Positions 44,754 to 53,010 of a stretch of DNA of 64,000 nucleotides are shown here, in pieces. This DNA is from Altererythrobacter sp. BO-6 (GTDB lineage: Bacteria; Pseudomonadota; Alphaproteobacteria; Sphingomonadales; Sphingomonadaceae). Under the pieces are notes generated by a model. That model worked only from the letters and a program-made list of their open reading frames with translations, ran no database searches and was not told where the DNA came from. Position numbers and translations under genes: made by a program. Position 1 is the first letter of the stretch; each line of letters begins with the position of its first letter. The DNA lies in contig NZ_CP049259.1 in the NCBI RefSeq assembly GCF_011047315.1, positions 2,337,001 to 2,401,000 on the forward strand. The letters are read 5' to 3'.

Positions 44754-45357
44754 ATGGCTCTGCTGATTGGGATGATGGGCGATCTCCTTACCTTGGTGCG
44801 CGCGGCTCGTTCGGAAAATCCACGAGTGCCGCTAGGCCTATTCGAACACTCGATGGGCTCGGTGATTGTTCAGGCTTTCCTCCTCGATTACCCGCATCTT
44901 GTCGACGCGCTGGTGCTTTCGGGCTCCGCCGCAGTCGATGTGGTGGCGGCCAAGGGCGCGGAAACGCCTGACCGATTTGGTGCGATGAACACTCCGTTTG
45001 AGCCCGGCCCTACTGAGTTCGATTGTTTGAGCCGCAACCAGGCCGAGGTGGAACGCTAAGCTGCCGACCCGCTGCGCGGCTTTTCGATTCAGTCGGGATC
45101 GATGGAGGAACTGTTCGGGCAGGGCGAGACGCTTGCCGATGCCGTACGGATCGCCGCCTTGCCGAAAGATCCGCCGATCTGGATAGCGTCGGGCGATGCC
45201 GATCCCCTGCTCCAAATGCTCGGCGCGCTGCAGCCGCTGATCGAACGATATCGTGCGGCCGGTCTTGCAATCGAGAGCCGAATCTACCTGCGCGTGCCAC
45301 GACATTCTCAACGAGGCCAACAGAGAAGATGTAGTCGCCGATCACTGCGGCGTACGC
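44754..45357 (+). pseudogene. Monoacylglycerol lipase-like hydrolase remnant
   Basis: The frame from 44754 reads as an alpha/beta hydrolase lacking its N-terminus: LLTLVRAARSENPRVPLGLF, then EHSMGSVIVQAFLLDYP, where the nucleophile elbow GHSMG has become EHSMG. TAA at 45057-45059 interrupts before AADPLRGFSIQSGSMEELFG. PPIWIASGDADPL holds the acid residue. The catalytic His region (HDILNEANREDVVAD) is in another frame near 45300. Several lesions make it inactive. It follows the acyltransferase remnant and may have worked with it on lipids. Confidence 0.65.
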
Positions 45358-45446
45358 AGGCATAGTTCGATGACATCAGGATCATCGCCCGACAGCGGCA
45401 GAGCCAACGAGGGCGGCTTGCTGCTGCCGAGATCTCGGAAAATAGC

Positions 45447-45475
45447 TTGCCAAACTAATAAACTTGTTTATTATA
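45447..45475 (+). promoter_or_regulatory. Calycin operon promoter with palindromic operator
   Basis: TTGCCA (45447-45452) and ATTATA (45470-45475) are 17 bases apart. Between and partly over them sits TAATAAAC-TT-GTTTATTA (45456-45473), an 8-bp-arm palindrome whose core TAAACTTGTTTA matches the TonB operator at 11 of 12 positions. It is about 120 bases before the first gene of the operon. Confidence 0.55.
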
Positions 45476-45594
45476 TTGCTTGCGCATATCGGTTGGGTGC
45501 GTCCGGCTGGATGTGATCGGAGAGGACGGATGATCGAAAAACCAACGATTGGCTGGTGCAGCATTCGGGCTGGCGATTCTCGGGGAGCAACCCG

Positions 45595-46566
45595 ATGATC
45601 ACCGCAGAGGATTATCGTTTCCACGAACGCGATCCAGGCGACGATACTTGGACCGAGACCATCTTCCAGATCTTCTCGGTGCCCGAAGCGGCGATCAGCG
45701 GCAATCTTTACGTGCTATCGCGCCCCAATCTCGGCGTGACCCACTGCTCGGTCGAGATCCATCAAGGCTTGTGCCTCCATCCCTGGCAACTCCATCACAA
45801 CGACGCCCAGATGCATCTGCGTTGTCCGGACGACTATTCGGATTTCACGCTTTCCAATGGCCTGAGCTTCAAGGCGCACAACGAACGCGAGCACGAGTGG
45901 CGTTATGAATCGCGCGACGGAGTCTGTGCGCTCGAACTTGATTACACTGCGATCTGCGAACCGACCGACGCGCGTGACCCTGCGCAGGTGCCGCAAGCCG
46001 GTGACAGCAAGGTCCAAGGATACAGTGGGTGGAACAACGGCCATTTGGAAGGCAAGGGCATGGTCAAGGGAACGCTGCGCTTGCGCGACAAGACCTATCG
46101 GGTCAATTGCGTGGAAGGGGTCAACAAGAGTTGGGGCCCGCGCAACGATTGGGGCAACAAGGGCGCGACCTGGGTACATGTCGACCTTGGCGAAGGGATG
46201 CGCGCCTTCATGGTGTTGGACATCGACTTCAAGGACCGCGCAATGGTCTATGGGGGACTTCGCTACGGTTACGTCCTAGTGAATGGTGAACGCCGACCGC
46301 TGCTGTCCGGCGAACTGATCGCCAAACGCTACGCGATGCTGGTTACGAGCGCCAACGCCCGGTTCGAGGACGATCGGGGCGAAGTCTACTCCGCGCGAGG
46401 CACAACAATCGCCGCAGGTCCGTGGTATAATTTCAATCCTTCGAGCTGTGGTTATCAAGTGCTCCTGCGCTGGGAAGGAAAGCAGGGCGTGGGGCACGGT
46501 CACATTGCCGATTTCGTCGGGATGTATGCACTTTCCCAGGCGATGGCCGACGAACTCTATGAATGA
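45595..46566 (+). CDS. AttH/CrtC-like calycin-fold protein, copy 1
   Basis: 323 residues. Starts MITAEDYRFHERDPGDDTWT with GGGGAG seven bases upstream. The motif NKSWGPRNDWG (about residue 180) matches the D-x-S-W-G-x-R signature of AttH/hydroxyneurosporene-synthase-type calycins, and ETIFQIFSVPEAAISGNLYV is shared with copy 2. Members of this superfamily bind or hydrate isoprenoid-like molecules; the reaction here is unknown. First gene of a plus-strand operon of six. Two paralogues lie downstream. Confidence 0.75.
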   Translation: MITAEDYRFHERDPGDDTWTETIFQIFSVPEAAISGNLYVLSRPNLGVTHCSVEIHQGLCLHPWQLHHNDAQMHLRCPDDYSDFTLSNGLSFKAHNEREHEWRYESRDGVCALELDYTAICEPTDARDPAQVPQAGDSKVQGYSGWNNGHLEGKGMVKGTLRLRDKTYRVNCVEGVNKSWGPRNDWGNKGATWVHVDLGEGMRAFMVLDIDFKDRAMVYGGLRYGYVLVNGERRPLLSGELIAKRYAMLVTSANARFEDDRGEVYSARGTTIAAGPWYNFNPSSCGYQVLLRWEGKQGVGHGHIADFVGMYALSQAMADELYE

Positions 46567-46576
46567 GGAGCGGGGA

Positions 46577-47812
46577 GTGAGCCAAGCTGGCGAATATCAA
46601 ATCGTCACGGAGAAACAGCGGCGCTTGCCCGACGAGGAAACGATCGCGAGCATTCGCGCTCGATACCCTGTCGAAGCCGAACACGACGCTGTCTATTCGC
46701 GTAAGATGAGGCGTCGGCATGGGCCAGGCTATCAGGGCGTGACTCTCGACCTTCTCGTAGAAGGGAGCAAAGCGCTTATAGAATCTGAGGTCGGCGGCGC
46801 GGTCTCGATCGAGAATGCCCGTTGGTTATCGGGCGGCGCGTCAAAGCTGCAGGTTCTGTTCGAGCTCGTCTGGCGCGGCGAAAACGGGGCCGGCGAGCGG
46901 CGTGACACGATGGTCCTGCGCATGGAGCCGGCGGCATCGGTGACCGAATCGAGTCGCAACCGCGAGTTCGAGGTGTTGCGCGCGGTAGAAGGGATCATCC
47001 CTGCGCCAAAGCCTTACTGGGTCGACGCCGATGCCAAGTATCTTCCCTACCCGGCGATGATCTACGACTTCGTCACCGGCGCCGCCAAGCCATCTTATGA
47101 CTCAGGCAAGGTATCGGGTCTTGGACAAAACTTCGGACCAGAGTTGCGGACAAAGCTGGCACCTGATTTCGTCCGGATGCTCGCTGCCCTTCACACCATC
47201 GACGTTTCCAGTCTGGATGGGCTCGAGCATTTCGAGCGGCCCGAAGTCGGATCCAACGCATCGGTGATCCGCCAGGTCAACGCCTACCGCAGGGTGTGGG
47301 AGGAAGATCGGGTGGAAGAGGAGCCGTTGCTCGAAGTGGTGTATCGCTGGTTGGTCCAGAACGCACCGCCGCTCGATCATGTCTCGATCGTGCATGGTGA
47401 CTATCGGAGTGGTAACTTCCTCTTCGACGAAGATGCCGGGCGGATCACCGCTTGGCTGGATTGGGAGGGCGCAACCCTAGGGGACCGCCACCAGGATCTG
47501 ACTTATGCCGGCATGCCGTCATTCTCACATTTCGCCGAAGACGACAGCACCTTGCTCGCCTCGGGAATGATGTCAGAACCTGATCTCTATGCCGCGTATG
47601 AAAAGGCATCGGGATTGCCCGTCGACCCCGCGCGGCTGGCATACTATCAGATCTTCAATCGCTATCTGCTATGCGTGCTTACACTGGCCGCCTCGGCGCG
47701 GGCTTCGCGGATCGGCGGCACCCACCAAGACGTGCTGGTGAACTACGTGGTGGGGGTCGGATACGTAGGCCTCGCCGATCTGCACGAGGCCTTTCTGGAG
47801 GAGGTACGATGA
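46577..47812 (+). CDS. APH-family phosphotransferase
   Basis: 411 residues with a protein-kinase-like fold of the aminoglycoside phosphotransferase type. The catalytic loop is IVHGDYRSGNFLFDEDAGRI (His-Gly-Asp, Asn) followed by AWLDWEGATLGDRHQDL (the Mg-binding Asp). Such kinases in catabolic operons phosphorylate small hydroxylated molecules, often hydrophobic alcohols. The GTG at 46577 has AGGAG six bases upstream; ATG 46559, overlapping the previous gene, is an alternative. It overlaps the next gene by four bases. Confidence 0.85.
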   Translation: MSQAGEYQIVTEKQRRLPDEETIASIRARYPVEAEHDAVYSRKMRRRHGPGYQGVTLDLLVEGSKALIESEVGGAVSIENARWLSGGASKLQVLFELVWRGENGAGERRDTMVLRMEPAASVTESSRNREFEVLRAVEGIIPAPKPYWVDADAKYLPYPAMIYDFVTGAAKPSYDSGKVSGLGQNFGPELRTKLAPDFVRMLAALHTIDVSSLDGLEHFERPEVGSNASVIRQVNAYRRVWEEDRVEEEPLLEVVYRWLVQNAPPLDHVSIVHGDYRSGNFLFDEDAGRITAWLDWEGATLGDRHQDLTYAGMPSFSHFAEDDSTLLASGMMSEPDLYAAYEKASGLPVDPARLAYYQIFNRYLLCVLTLAASARASRIGGTHQDVLVNYVVGVGYVGLADLHEAFLEEVR

Positions 47813-48303
47813 ACCTCGATTTTGACGTCCAGCTCCAGGTTGCGTTGCGTGCGCTCACCGATGTCGTTGCGCCGGCGCTTGGCGAGGGGGCCGAAAAACA
47901 CGTTGTCGAGCAGCTCCACCTTGCGGTGGCCACGATCTCCTTCGTCAAGACCCGGCTGCCAGAAGCGCGCCGCTATTATCGAATGGAGCTTCGCCATTTC
48001 ATCGACCTCGCGGAGGCAGCGGCTCGGATGACTGGCGAGGATGCCGCACTCGATGCGGCGGTCCGCGACGGAGAGGCTGCGCTTCGCGATGCGGAGGCCG
48101 ACATCGGCAACTATATCGAGATCACTCGCCGCCTACGGGAAGAGGTGGCCGCGCTCGCCAGCCGGACGGAGGGCGAAGATCGTGCCGCCCTGGACCGGCT
48201 CGTGCTCGACACGAGCGGCGAATTGTTGGCGCAGTACCGCCAATGGGCGTTACCTTTCGGACTAGAGCCCAAGCCAGAGGAATTGCCAGCGCCCGCGTGG
48301 TGA
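47809..48303 (+). CDS. Unassigned helical protein coupled to the kinase
   Basis: 164 residues, predicted almost all helical, with charged heptad-like runs (ALRDAEADIGNYIEITRRLR). Starts at ATG 47809, overlapping the kinase stop. No family is recognised. Small helical partners next to APH-type kinases are known in other catabolic operons, so it may be an accessory subunit; no catalytic residues are evident. Confidence 0.7.
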   Translation: MNLDFDVQLQVALRALTDVVAPALGEGAEKHVVEQLHLAVATISFVKTRLPEARRYYRMELRHFIDLAEAAARMTGEDAALDAAVRDGEAALRDAEADIGNYIEITRRLREEVAALASRTEGEDRAALDRLVLDTSGELLAQYRQWALPFGLEPKPEELPAPAW

Positions 48304-48316
48304 TGGCGGAGACGGC

Positions 48317-49330
48317 ATGATCACCGATCGAGATCTTGAATTCCATCACGCGGATTCACCTGCATTCGACCATGCGGAAACGCTATTCCTGATCTTCAGC
48401 GTTCCGGAAGCGCGGATAAGCGGCAATGCCTATGTGCTGTGCCGCCCCAACGCCGGAGTGTGCCTGTCATCCATCTACGTTCACCAGGGCTTCCATGCCA
48501 ATGCCTGGACGGCAGACTATTCCGACGCGCCCATGCATGTGAAATGCCCGGAAACGATGGCCGATTTTACCTTGTCTAATGGTCTGTTCGTGCGCGGCAG
48601 CAACAATGCTCGTGACTACTACATGCGGTATGAAGGGCGCGATGACATTTGCCGGTTCGAACTCGATTTCAAGGGCCTGATGGATCCGTTCGATCCGCTC
48701 GACCCCGCGCAGAACCCCATGCTTCAGGTTTTCGACAATGATCCCGAAGCATCGACCGGCGCAGGCGATTCCTGGACAAAGGGGCATTACGATCTTGTCG
48801 GCCGGATCACCGGAGAGATTTCGCTCTACGGCCAGACTTTCGCCATCGATTGCGTGGACGGGCTTGACCGCAGCTGGGGGCCGCGCGCCGAATGGAACAG
48901 TGCGCCGGTTTCGTGGATGCACATGACCTTCGGTGACGATCTGGCGTTCCACCTTGTGGTGAGCCTAGACATAGTCGGTGGGCAACAGGTCTATACCACT
49001 TTCCGCTTCGGTTATGCCGTGGTGGATGGTCAATCCTGTGCCATCGTGGCCGCCGAAGTGGAGGCAGAGAGTCTTGGCATGCTGGGGATACATCGTGTCA
49101 TCAGGCTGACTGACGAGCACGGTCGGAAATGGGAAATGACGGGTGCTGCCATTGCCGCCGCACCGTGGCATTCGGCCTATCCCAGCTTCATTTCCTTCCA
49201 GAGCCTCTACCGCTGGACCATGGGCAAGCGCGTCGGCTTCAGCAACGTTACCGATGTGATCGGCGTGACGACACTATCGCGCAAACTCTCGCGCCTTGCA
49301 CAGGCTTCACCTGACACAGGACAACAATGA
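48317..49330 (+). CDS. AttH/CrtC-like calycin-fold protein, copy 2
   Basis: 337 residues, clearly paralogous to copy 1: ETLFLIFSVPEARISGNAYV near the start, VHQGFHANAW, DFTLSNGLFV and the signature DRSWGPRAEW (about residue 195). The last third (AAPWHSAYPSFISFQSLYRW) matches AGPWYNFNPSSCGYQVLLRW of copy 1. The start at ATG 48317 follows GGCGGAG. The two may form a pair acting on one substrate. Overlaps copy 3 by four bases. Confidence 0.75.
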   Translation: MITDRDLEFHHADSPAFDHAETLFLIFSVPEARISGNAYVLCRPNAGVCLSSIYVHQGFHANAWTADYSDAPMHVKCPETMADFTLSNGLFVRGSNNARDYYMRYEGRDDICRFELDFKGLMDPFDPLDPAQNPMLQVFDNDPEASTGAGDSWTKGHYDLVGRITGEISLYGQTFAIDCVDGLDRSWGPRAEWNSAPVSWMHMTFGDDLAFHLVVSLDIVGGQQVYTTFRFGYAVVDGQSCAIVAAEVEAESLGMLGIHRVIRLTDEHGRKWEMTGAAIAAAPWHSAYPSFISFQSLYRWTMGKRVGFSNVTDVIGVTTLSRKLSRLAQASPDTGQQ

Positions 49331-50301
49331 TGGTTTTCGAATCGATCAAATCCACGATCCCTGCGTTCGATATTGCGCATGACAACCGTCACAAATTGCG
49401 TTCGGAGCCGCACTCTCGTGAAGCGATTGCGCTCATGCTGCAATTGCCCGAGCGCGGGATCGCCGGATTCATCTATCCCTGGATCAATGCCGATGGCACG
49501 GCTGGAGCATCGATCAGCCTCTTCGGCCCGGGTCTTCCAGAAGCGATCGAGGAGCGCTTCGAAGCGGAGCCGGTTCCGGCCGAGATGGATTTCTATGACT
49601 GGCAAGTGGCTGGCCTTACCTACAGGATCGATGAGCCCCACCGCAGCGCCGATTACAGATTTGAAGGCGAACGGGTGAAGATCGCCTGCCGTTTCGAAGC
49701 CTTCCATCCGGTCTTTCCCTTCAGCGCCCACCCTGACGGTTGTCCACAATACTATGCTGACGATCGCACTGAACAGCATGGCTGGATCCGCGGGCAGATG
49801 GAAATCGATGGCGAGGCGTTCGATTTCGAAACGCTGGGCCAGCGCGACCATGCCTGGGGCAACCGGATCTGGGGGCTGAACCAGCACTATAAGTGGTTTC
49901 ATGCTACCACGCCGACGCAGGCGGTGCATTTTTTCGAGCTGCACTCGTTCGGGGCGGTGCATCTGCGCGGCTTCGTGTTCCGCGATGGTGCCATGGCGCA
50001 GGTAACCCGCGTCAGTCACGAATTCCACTATGATGAAGAGATGCACCACGATGTCATCAATGCCACCGTGCATGACGACCTGGGTCGTTCGACGCTGATC
50101 GAATGCGAACGCTTCGCCAAGTTCGAATTTCGCGCCGATCCGATGATCGCGCTCAAGGAATCGGCAATCCGCGTACGGATGGGCGAAGAAGAGGGAACTG
50201 GCTGGTGCGAGTTCTGCTGGAACCGGAACTATCTTGACTTTGCGCGGCAGCACCTGGCCCAGTTCCAACCCTATCCGCAATGCAGTAGCTATCGCGAGTG
50301 A
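49327..50301 (+). CDS. AttH/CrtC-like calycin-fold protein, copy 3
   Basis: 324 residues, more distant from copies 1 and 2 but with the same signature in QRDHAWGNRIWGLNQH (about residue 178) and a similar two-lobe layout. It contains HPDGCPQYYADDRTEQHGWI and ends NYLDFARQHLAQFQPYPQCS. It may have a different substrate or supply a subunit. It overlaps the SMR gene by four bases. Confidence 0.72.
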   Translation: MMVFESIKSTIPAFDIAHDNRHKLRSEPHSREAIALMLQLPERGIAGFIYPWINADGTAGASISLFGPGLPEAIEERFEAEPVPAEMDFYDWQVAGLTYRIDEPHRSADYRFEGERVKIACRFEAFHPVFPFSAHPDGCPQYYADDRTEQHGWIRGQMEIDGEAFDFETLGQRDHAWGNRIWGLNQHYKWFHATTPTQAVHFFELHSFGAVHLRGFVFRDGAMAQVTRVSHEFHYDEEMHHDVINATVHDDLGRSTLIECERFAKFEFRADPMIALKESAIRVRMGEEEGTGWCEFCWNRNYLDFARQHLAQFQPYPQCSSYRE

Positions 50302-50615
50302 GTGCTGGCTGGATCTACCTGAGCATCGCGATCCTGTTTGAGGTCGCCGCCACATCTGCGCTGAAAGCTAGCGACGGGATGTCGCGGCTGACTCCCACCA
50401 TCCTAGCGCTCGTAGGCTATGGCATCGCCTTTTTTTGCCTTGCCCGCGCGATGCGCGAGGTACCATTGGGCGTCGCCTATGCGGTTTGGTCGGGCGTAGG
50501 GATCGTCGCGCTCGTGGTGATAGACTATCTATTCTACAGCAAAGGCTTCGACATACGCGAAACGATCGGCATCGCGATGGTACTGGCCGGGGTATTGGTC
50601 ATCTATTCGGCTTGA
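50298..50615 (+). CDS. SMR-family small multidrug/compound exporter
   Basis: 105 residues, four membrane helices, GTG start. The conserved Glu that couples protons to substrate is in LFEVAATSALKAS (about residue 14). The end SKGFDIRETIGIAMVLAGVL is typical of EmrE/QacE/SugE types. As last gene of the calycin operon it may export a toxic intermediate. Its end overlaps the convergent phosphatase gene by 17 bases. Confidence 0.88.
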   Translation: MSAGWIYLSIAILFEVAATSALKASDGMSRLTPTILALVGYGIAFFCLARAMREVPLGVAYAVWSGVGIVALVVIDYLFYSKGFDIRETIGIAMVLAGVLVIYSA

Positions 50616-51375
50616 GCGCATGCGGGACGAGATAGGCTCGGCGCAATCGGGTAATGAGATCTTCGTCGATCCCGGCATGGCGACGCAGGTAATCCGCTGT
50701 CCCGTCAGACTGGGTGGAGATGACAGCTAAGGCCGCCTCGAGGTACTCCTCTCGCACGCCGCACATCTCAGTTATAACGTCCTGCGGAAGTGTCGACATC
50801 GCCGCATGCCCTGATAGCGCCGACAGGAGATATTCGATCCGGGCTTGCCCGCCCGCATTTGTGAGCAAGTATTCGCGCTTGATCGCCTCTGGTTCAACCT
50901 CCAGGAGCGACTGAAACAGCGCCACCGCCAGCCCGGTACGGTCCTTGCCGGCAACGCAATGCACCAGGGTTGGGCCGTCCGCGTCGGCGAGGGAATGGAG
51001 ATAGCTGCCGGTCATCCGAAGGAAGTGCGGCGCGCAAATCAGCTCGCGATACACCTCCCTCATGGCCGCCCGCGCCTCTGATGCCCGGGTCAGGCCAAGG
51101 AACCGCTCCATGGCGTGCGGGACAACACCCTGATCGTCGTGAGCTGCGATGCGAAGGCCGGAGAAAGGCGGCTGCGACGTTGGTGTTGCGGGGACTTCGT
51201 GTCGGTTGCGGAAGTCGATAATCCTGCGAAGGCCTAGCCCCTCCACTCCGGCCAGCGCATCATTCTCCGCGCGGTCGAGTTCCGCCGAACGGTAGAGGCG
51301 ACCGGTCATAATTTGCGCGCCGTTTACGGCCGAATAGCCGCCGTAATCGCGCAGGTTTAAACGCTCCGACAGCAT
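50599..51375 (-). CDS. Tyrosine phosphatase-like protein
   Basis: 258 residues of the bacterial Tyr/Ser phosphatase family (DUF-type PTP). The P-loop HCVAGKDRTG (C-X5-R) is intact and preceded by GLRRIIDFRNRHEV, typical of this group. The start at 51375 follows AGGAAAG; a GTG at 51411 is in frame but lacks a site. The partner or substrate is unknown; some members act on phospholipid or small-molecule phosphates, which would be interesting beside the APH-type kinase. Confidence 0.85.
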   Translation of the reverse strand: MLSERLNLRDYGGYSAVNGAQIMTGRLYRSAELDRAENDALAGVEGLGLRRIIDFRNRHEVPATPTSQPPFSGLRIAAHDDQGVVPHAMERFLGLTRASEARAAMREVYRELICAPHFLRMTGSYLHSLADADGPTLVHCVAGKDRTGLAVALFQSLLEVEPEAIKREYLLTNAGGQARIEYLLSALSGHAAMSTLPQDVITEMCGVREEYLEAALAVISTQSDGTADYLRRHAGIDEDLITRLRRAYLVPHALKPNR

Positions 51376-51415
51376 GGCTGCTTTCCTGTTTGGTCTATCC
51401 TGCAAGGACACCGGA

Positions 51416-52855
51416 TCAGGCCATTACGTATAGGGATTTGGTGTTTTGATATGCGCCGATCGCTTCAGGCCCGAATTCGCGCCCCAGGCCGCTTGCCTTG
51501 ATGCCGCCGAAGGGTGCGCCAAGCGAGGGCATATAACCGTTGATACCCACCGTGCCACTGGCAACGCGGCGCGCTACGGAGAGCGCGTGCTCACTATCCG
51601 TGCTGAAGACCGATCCGCCAAGGCCATAGCAGCTGTCATTGGCAATGCGGATCGCTTCATCTTCGCCATCATAGGGGATGACCGCCAGTACCGGCCCGAA
51701 AATCTCCTCGCGGGCGATCACGGCATCGTTGCTGGCATCGGCGAAGATGGTCGGTTCGACAAAGAAGCCGCGGTTGAGGCTGGCGGGCACGCCTCCACCT
51801 GCGACCAGCTTTGCCTCGCCTTTGCCCTTCTCGATATAGCCGAGCACTCGGTCCCGATGCTCGCGTGAGGCCATTGGCCCGACATGCGTGTTCGGATCGA
51901 GAGCGTCACCGATCGTCAACGAGTTAACGAAACCGGCCAAACCCTCAACTACTTCATCATATCGAGACTGGGGAGCAAGGATACGGGTGCCGTTGTAGCA
52001 GGCCTGGCCGTTGTTGAGCATGGAGGCAAAAGGAACCGCCTGGAGAAAGGCTCCCAGATCGGCATCTTCCAGCAGAATCGCGGCCGACTTGCCGCCTAGT
52101 TCCAGCGTGACCGGGCGCAGCAATTCACCGCAGGCTGCAGCAATCCTGCGCCCAGCCCCGGTCGAGCCGGTGAAAGCCACCTTGTCTACATCCGGGTGGG
52201 AGACGAGATAGGCACCTGCCTCGCGATCGGCTGCCACCCAGTTCAGCACGCCAGGCGGAACGCCCGCTTCGTCCGCCGCCTCGGCCAACAAATAGCTGTC
52301 GAGTATGGTTCCGGGAGACGGCTTGATCACTACCGTGCACCCGGCTGCCATGGCCGGAGCAATCTTGTTCATCGCCAATGTTACAGGGAAATTCCACGGC
52401 ACGATCGCAGCCACCACCCCCAAAGGCGTGCGCTCGACCAGCGTCTGCTTTCCCATCTGTGATGGCCGTATGTCGGGCTCTGCCGGCGCCTTCGCGAGTT
52501 CGGTGTAGTATTGGAGCACGCCGGCCGCGAACTGGCCTTCCAATTGCGCACTGATCCCGATCGGCATGCCGTTTTGTATACTTACCGCCCTGGCGATCTG
52601 CTCTTCCCGGCTGGCAACGGAGCTCAGAAATTGCTCCATTATCTGCGCCCTTTCAGCCCGCGCCATGTGAGGCCAGATGCCCCCGTCAAAAGCGGAGCGC
52701 GCTGCGGCAACAGCAGCATCGATATCATCATTCTTGCCTTCAGGTACCGTCCCAATCACCTCCTCGGTTGAGGGGTTCACCAACTCGAATACGTCGGTGC
52801 TGCTTGGCTCCACCCATTCCCCGCCGATGTAAAAACTGTCCCGCGAGTGCTGCAT
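51416..52855 (-). CDS. Aldehyde dehydrogenase
   Basis: NAD(P)-dependent enzyme of 479 residues. Catalytic Glu in VTLELGGKSAAIL, NAD motif FTGSTGAGRRIA, catalytic Cys in NNGQACYNGTR. The start MQHSRDSFYIGGEW at 52855 follows AGAGGAAG; longer frames are less supported. It is divergent from an alcohol dehydrogenase, and the pair could take an alcohol to an acid, which the CoA ligase downstream would then activate. The substrate is not evident. Confidence 0.92.
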   Translation of the reverse strand: MQHSRDSFYIGGEWVEPSSTDVFELVNPSTEEVIGTVPEGKNDDIDAAVAAARSAFDGGIWPHMARAERAQIMEQFLSSVASREEQIARAVSIQNGMPIGISAQLEGQFAAGVLQYYTELAKAPAEPDIRPSQMGKQTLVERTPLGVVAAIVPWNFPVTLAMNKIAPAMAAGCTVVIKPSPGTILDSYLLAEAADEAGVPPGVLNWVAADREAGAYLVSHPDVDKVAFTGSTGAGRRIAAACGELLRPVTLELGGKSAAILLEDADLGAFLQAVPFASMLNNGQACYNGTRILAPQSRYDEVVEGLAGFVNSLTIGDALDPNTHVGPMASREHRDRVLGYIEKGKGEAKLVAGGGVPASLNRGFFVEPTIFADASNDAVIAREEIFGPVLAVIPYDGEDEAIRIANDSCYGLGGSVFSTDSEHALSVARRVASGTVGINGYMPSLGAPFGGIKASGLGREFGPEAIGAYQNTKSLYVMA

Positions 52856-52912
52856 TATCGACTTCCTCTTTTTAGGCATTCTGTGCGCTCCGCCGCTTGC
52901 CATACGCAGCGG

Positions 52913-52960
52913 CTAAAACATTTTAGTAAATAGGTTGACCTTTTTTTTGGAATGGGTCAA
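52913..52960. promoter_or_regulatory. Divergent promoter region of aldehyde and alcohol dehydrogenases
   Basis: CTAAAA-CA-TTTTAG (52913-52926) and TTGACC-N14-GGTCAA (52935-52960) are inverted repeats in the 155-base gap between the two genes. The first weakly resembles the AAAC-N2-GTTT operators elsewhere. Which regulator binds is unknown. Confidence 0.4.
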
Positions 52961-53010
52961 TCTCAAACTCGGGAAAGCGCTTAAACCGCTTTGAAAGGAG
53001 AGGATTCGGC

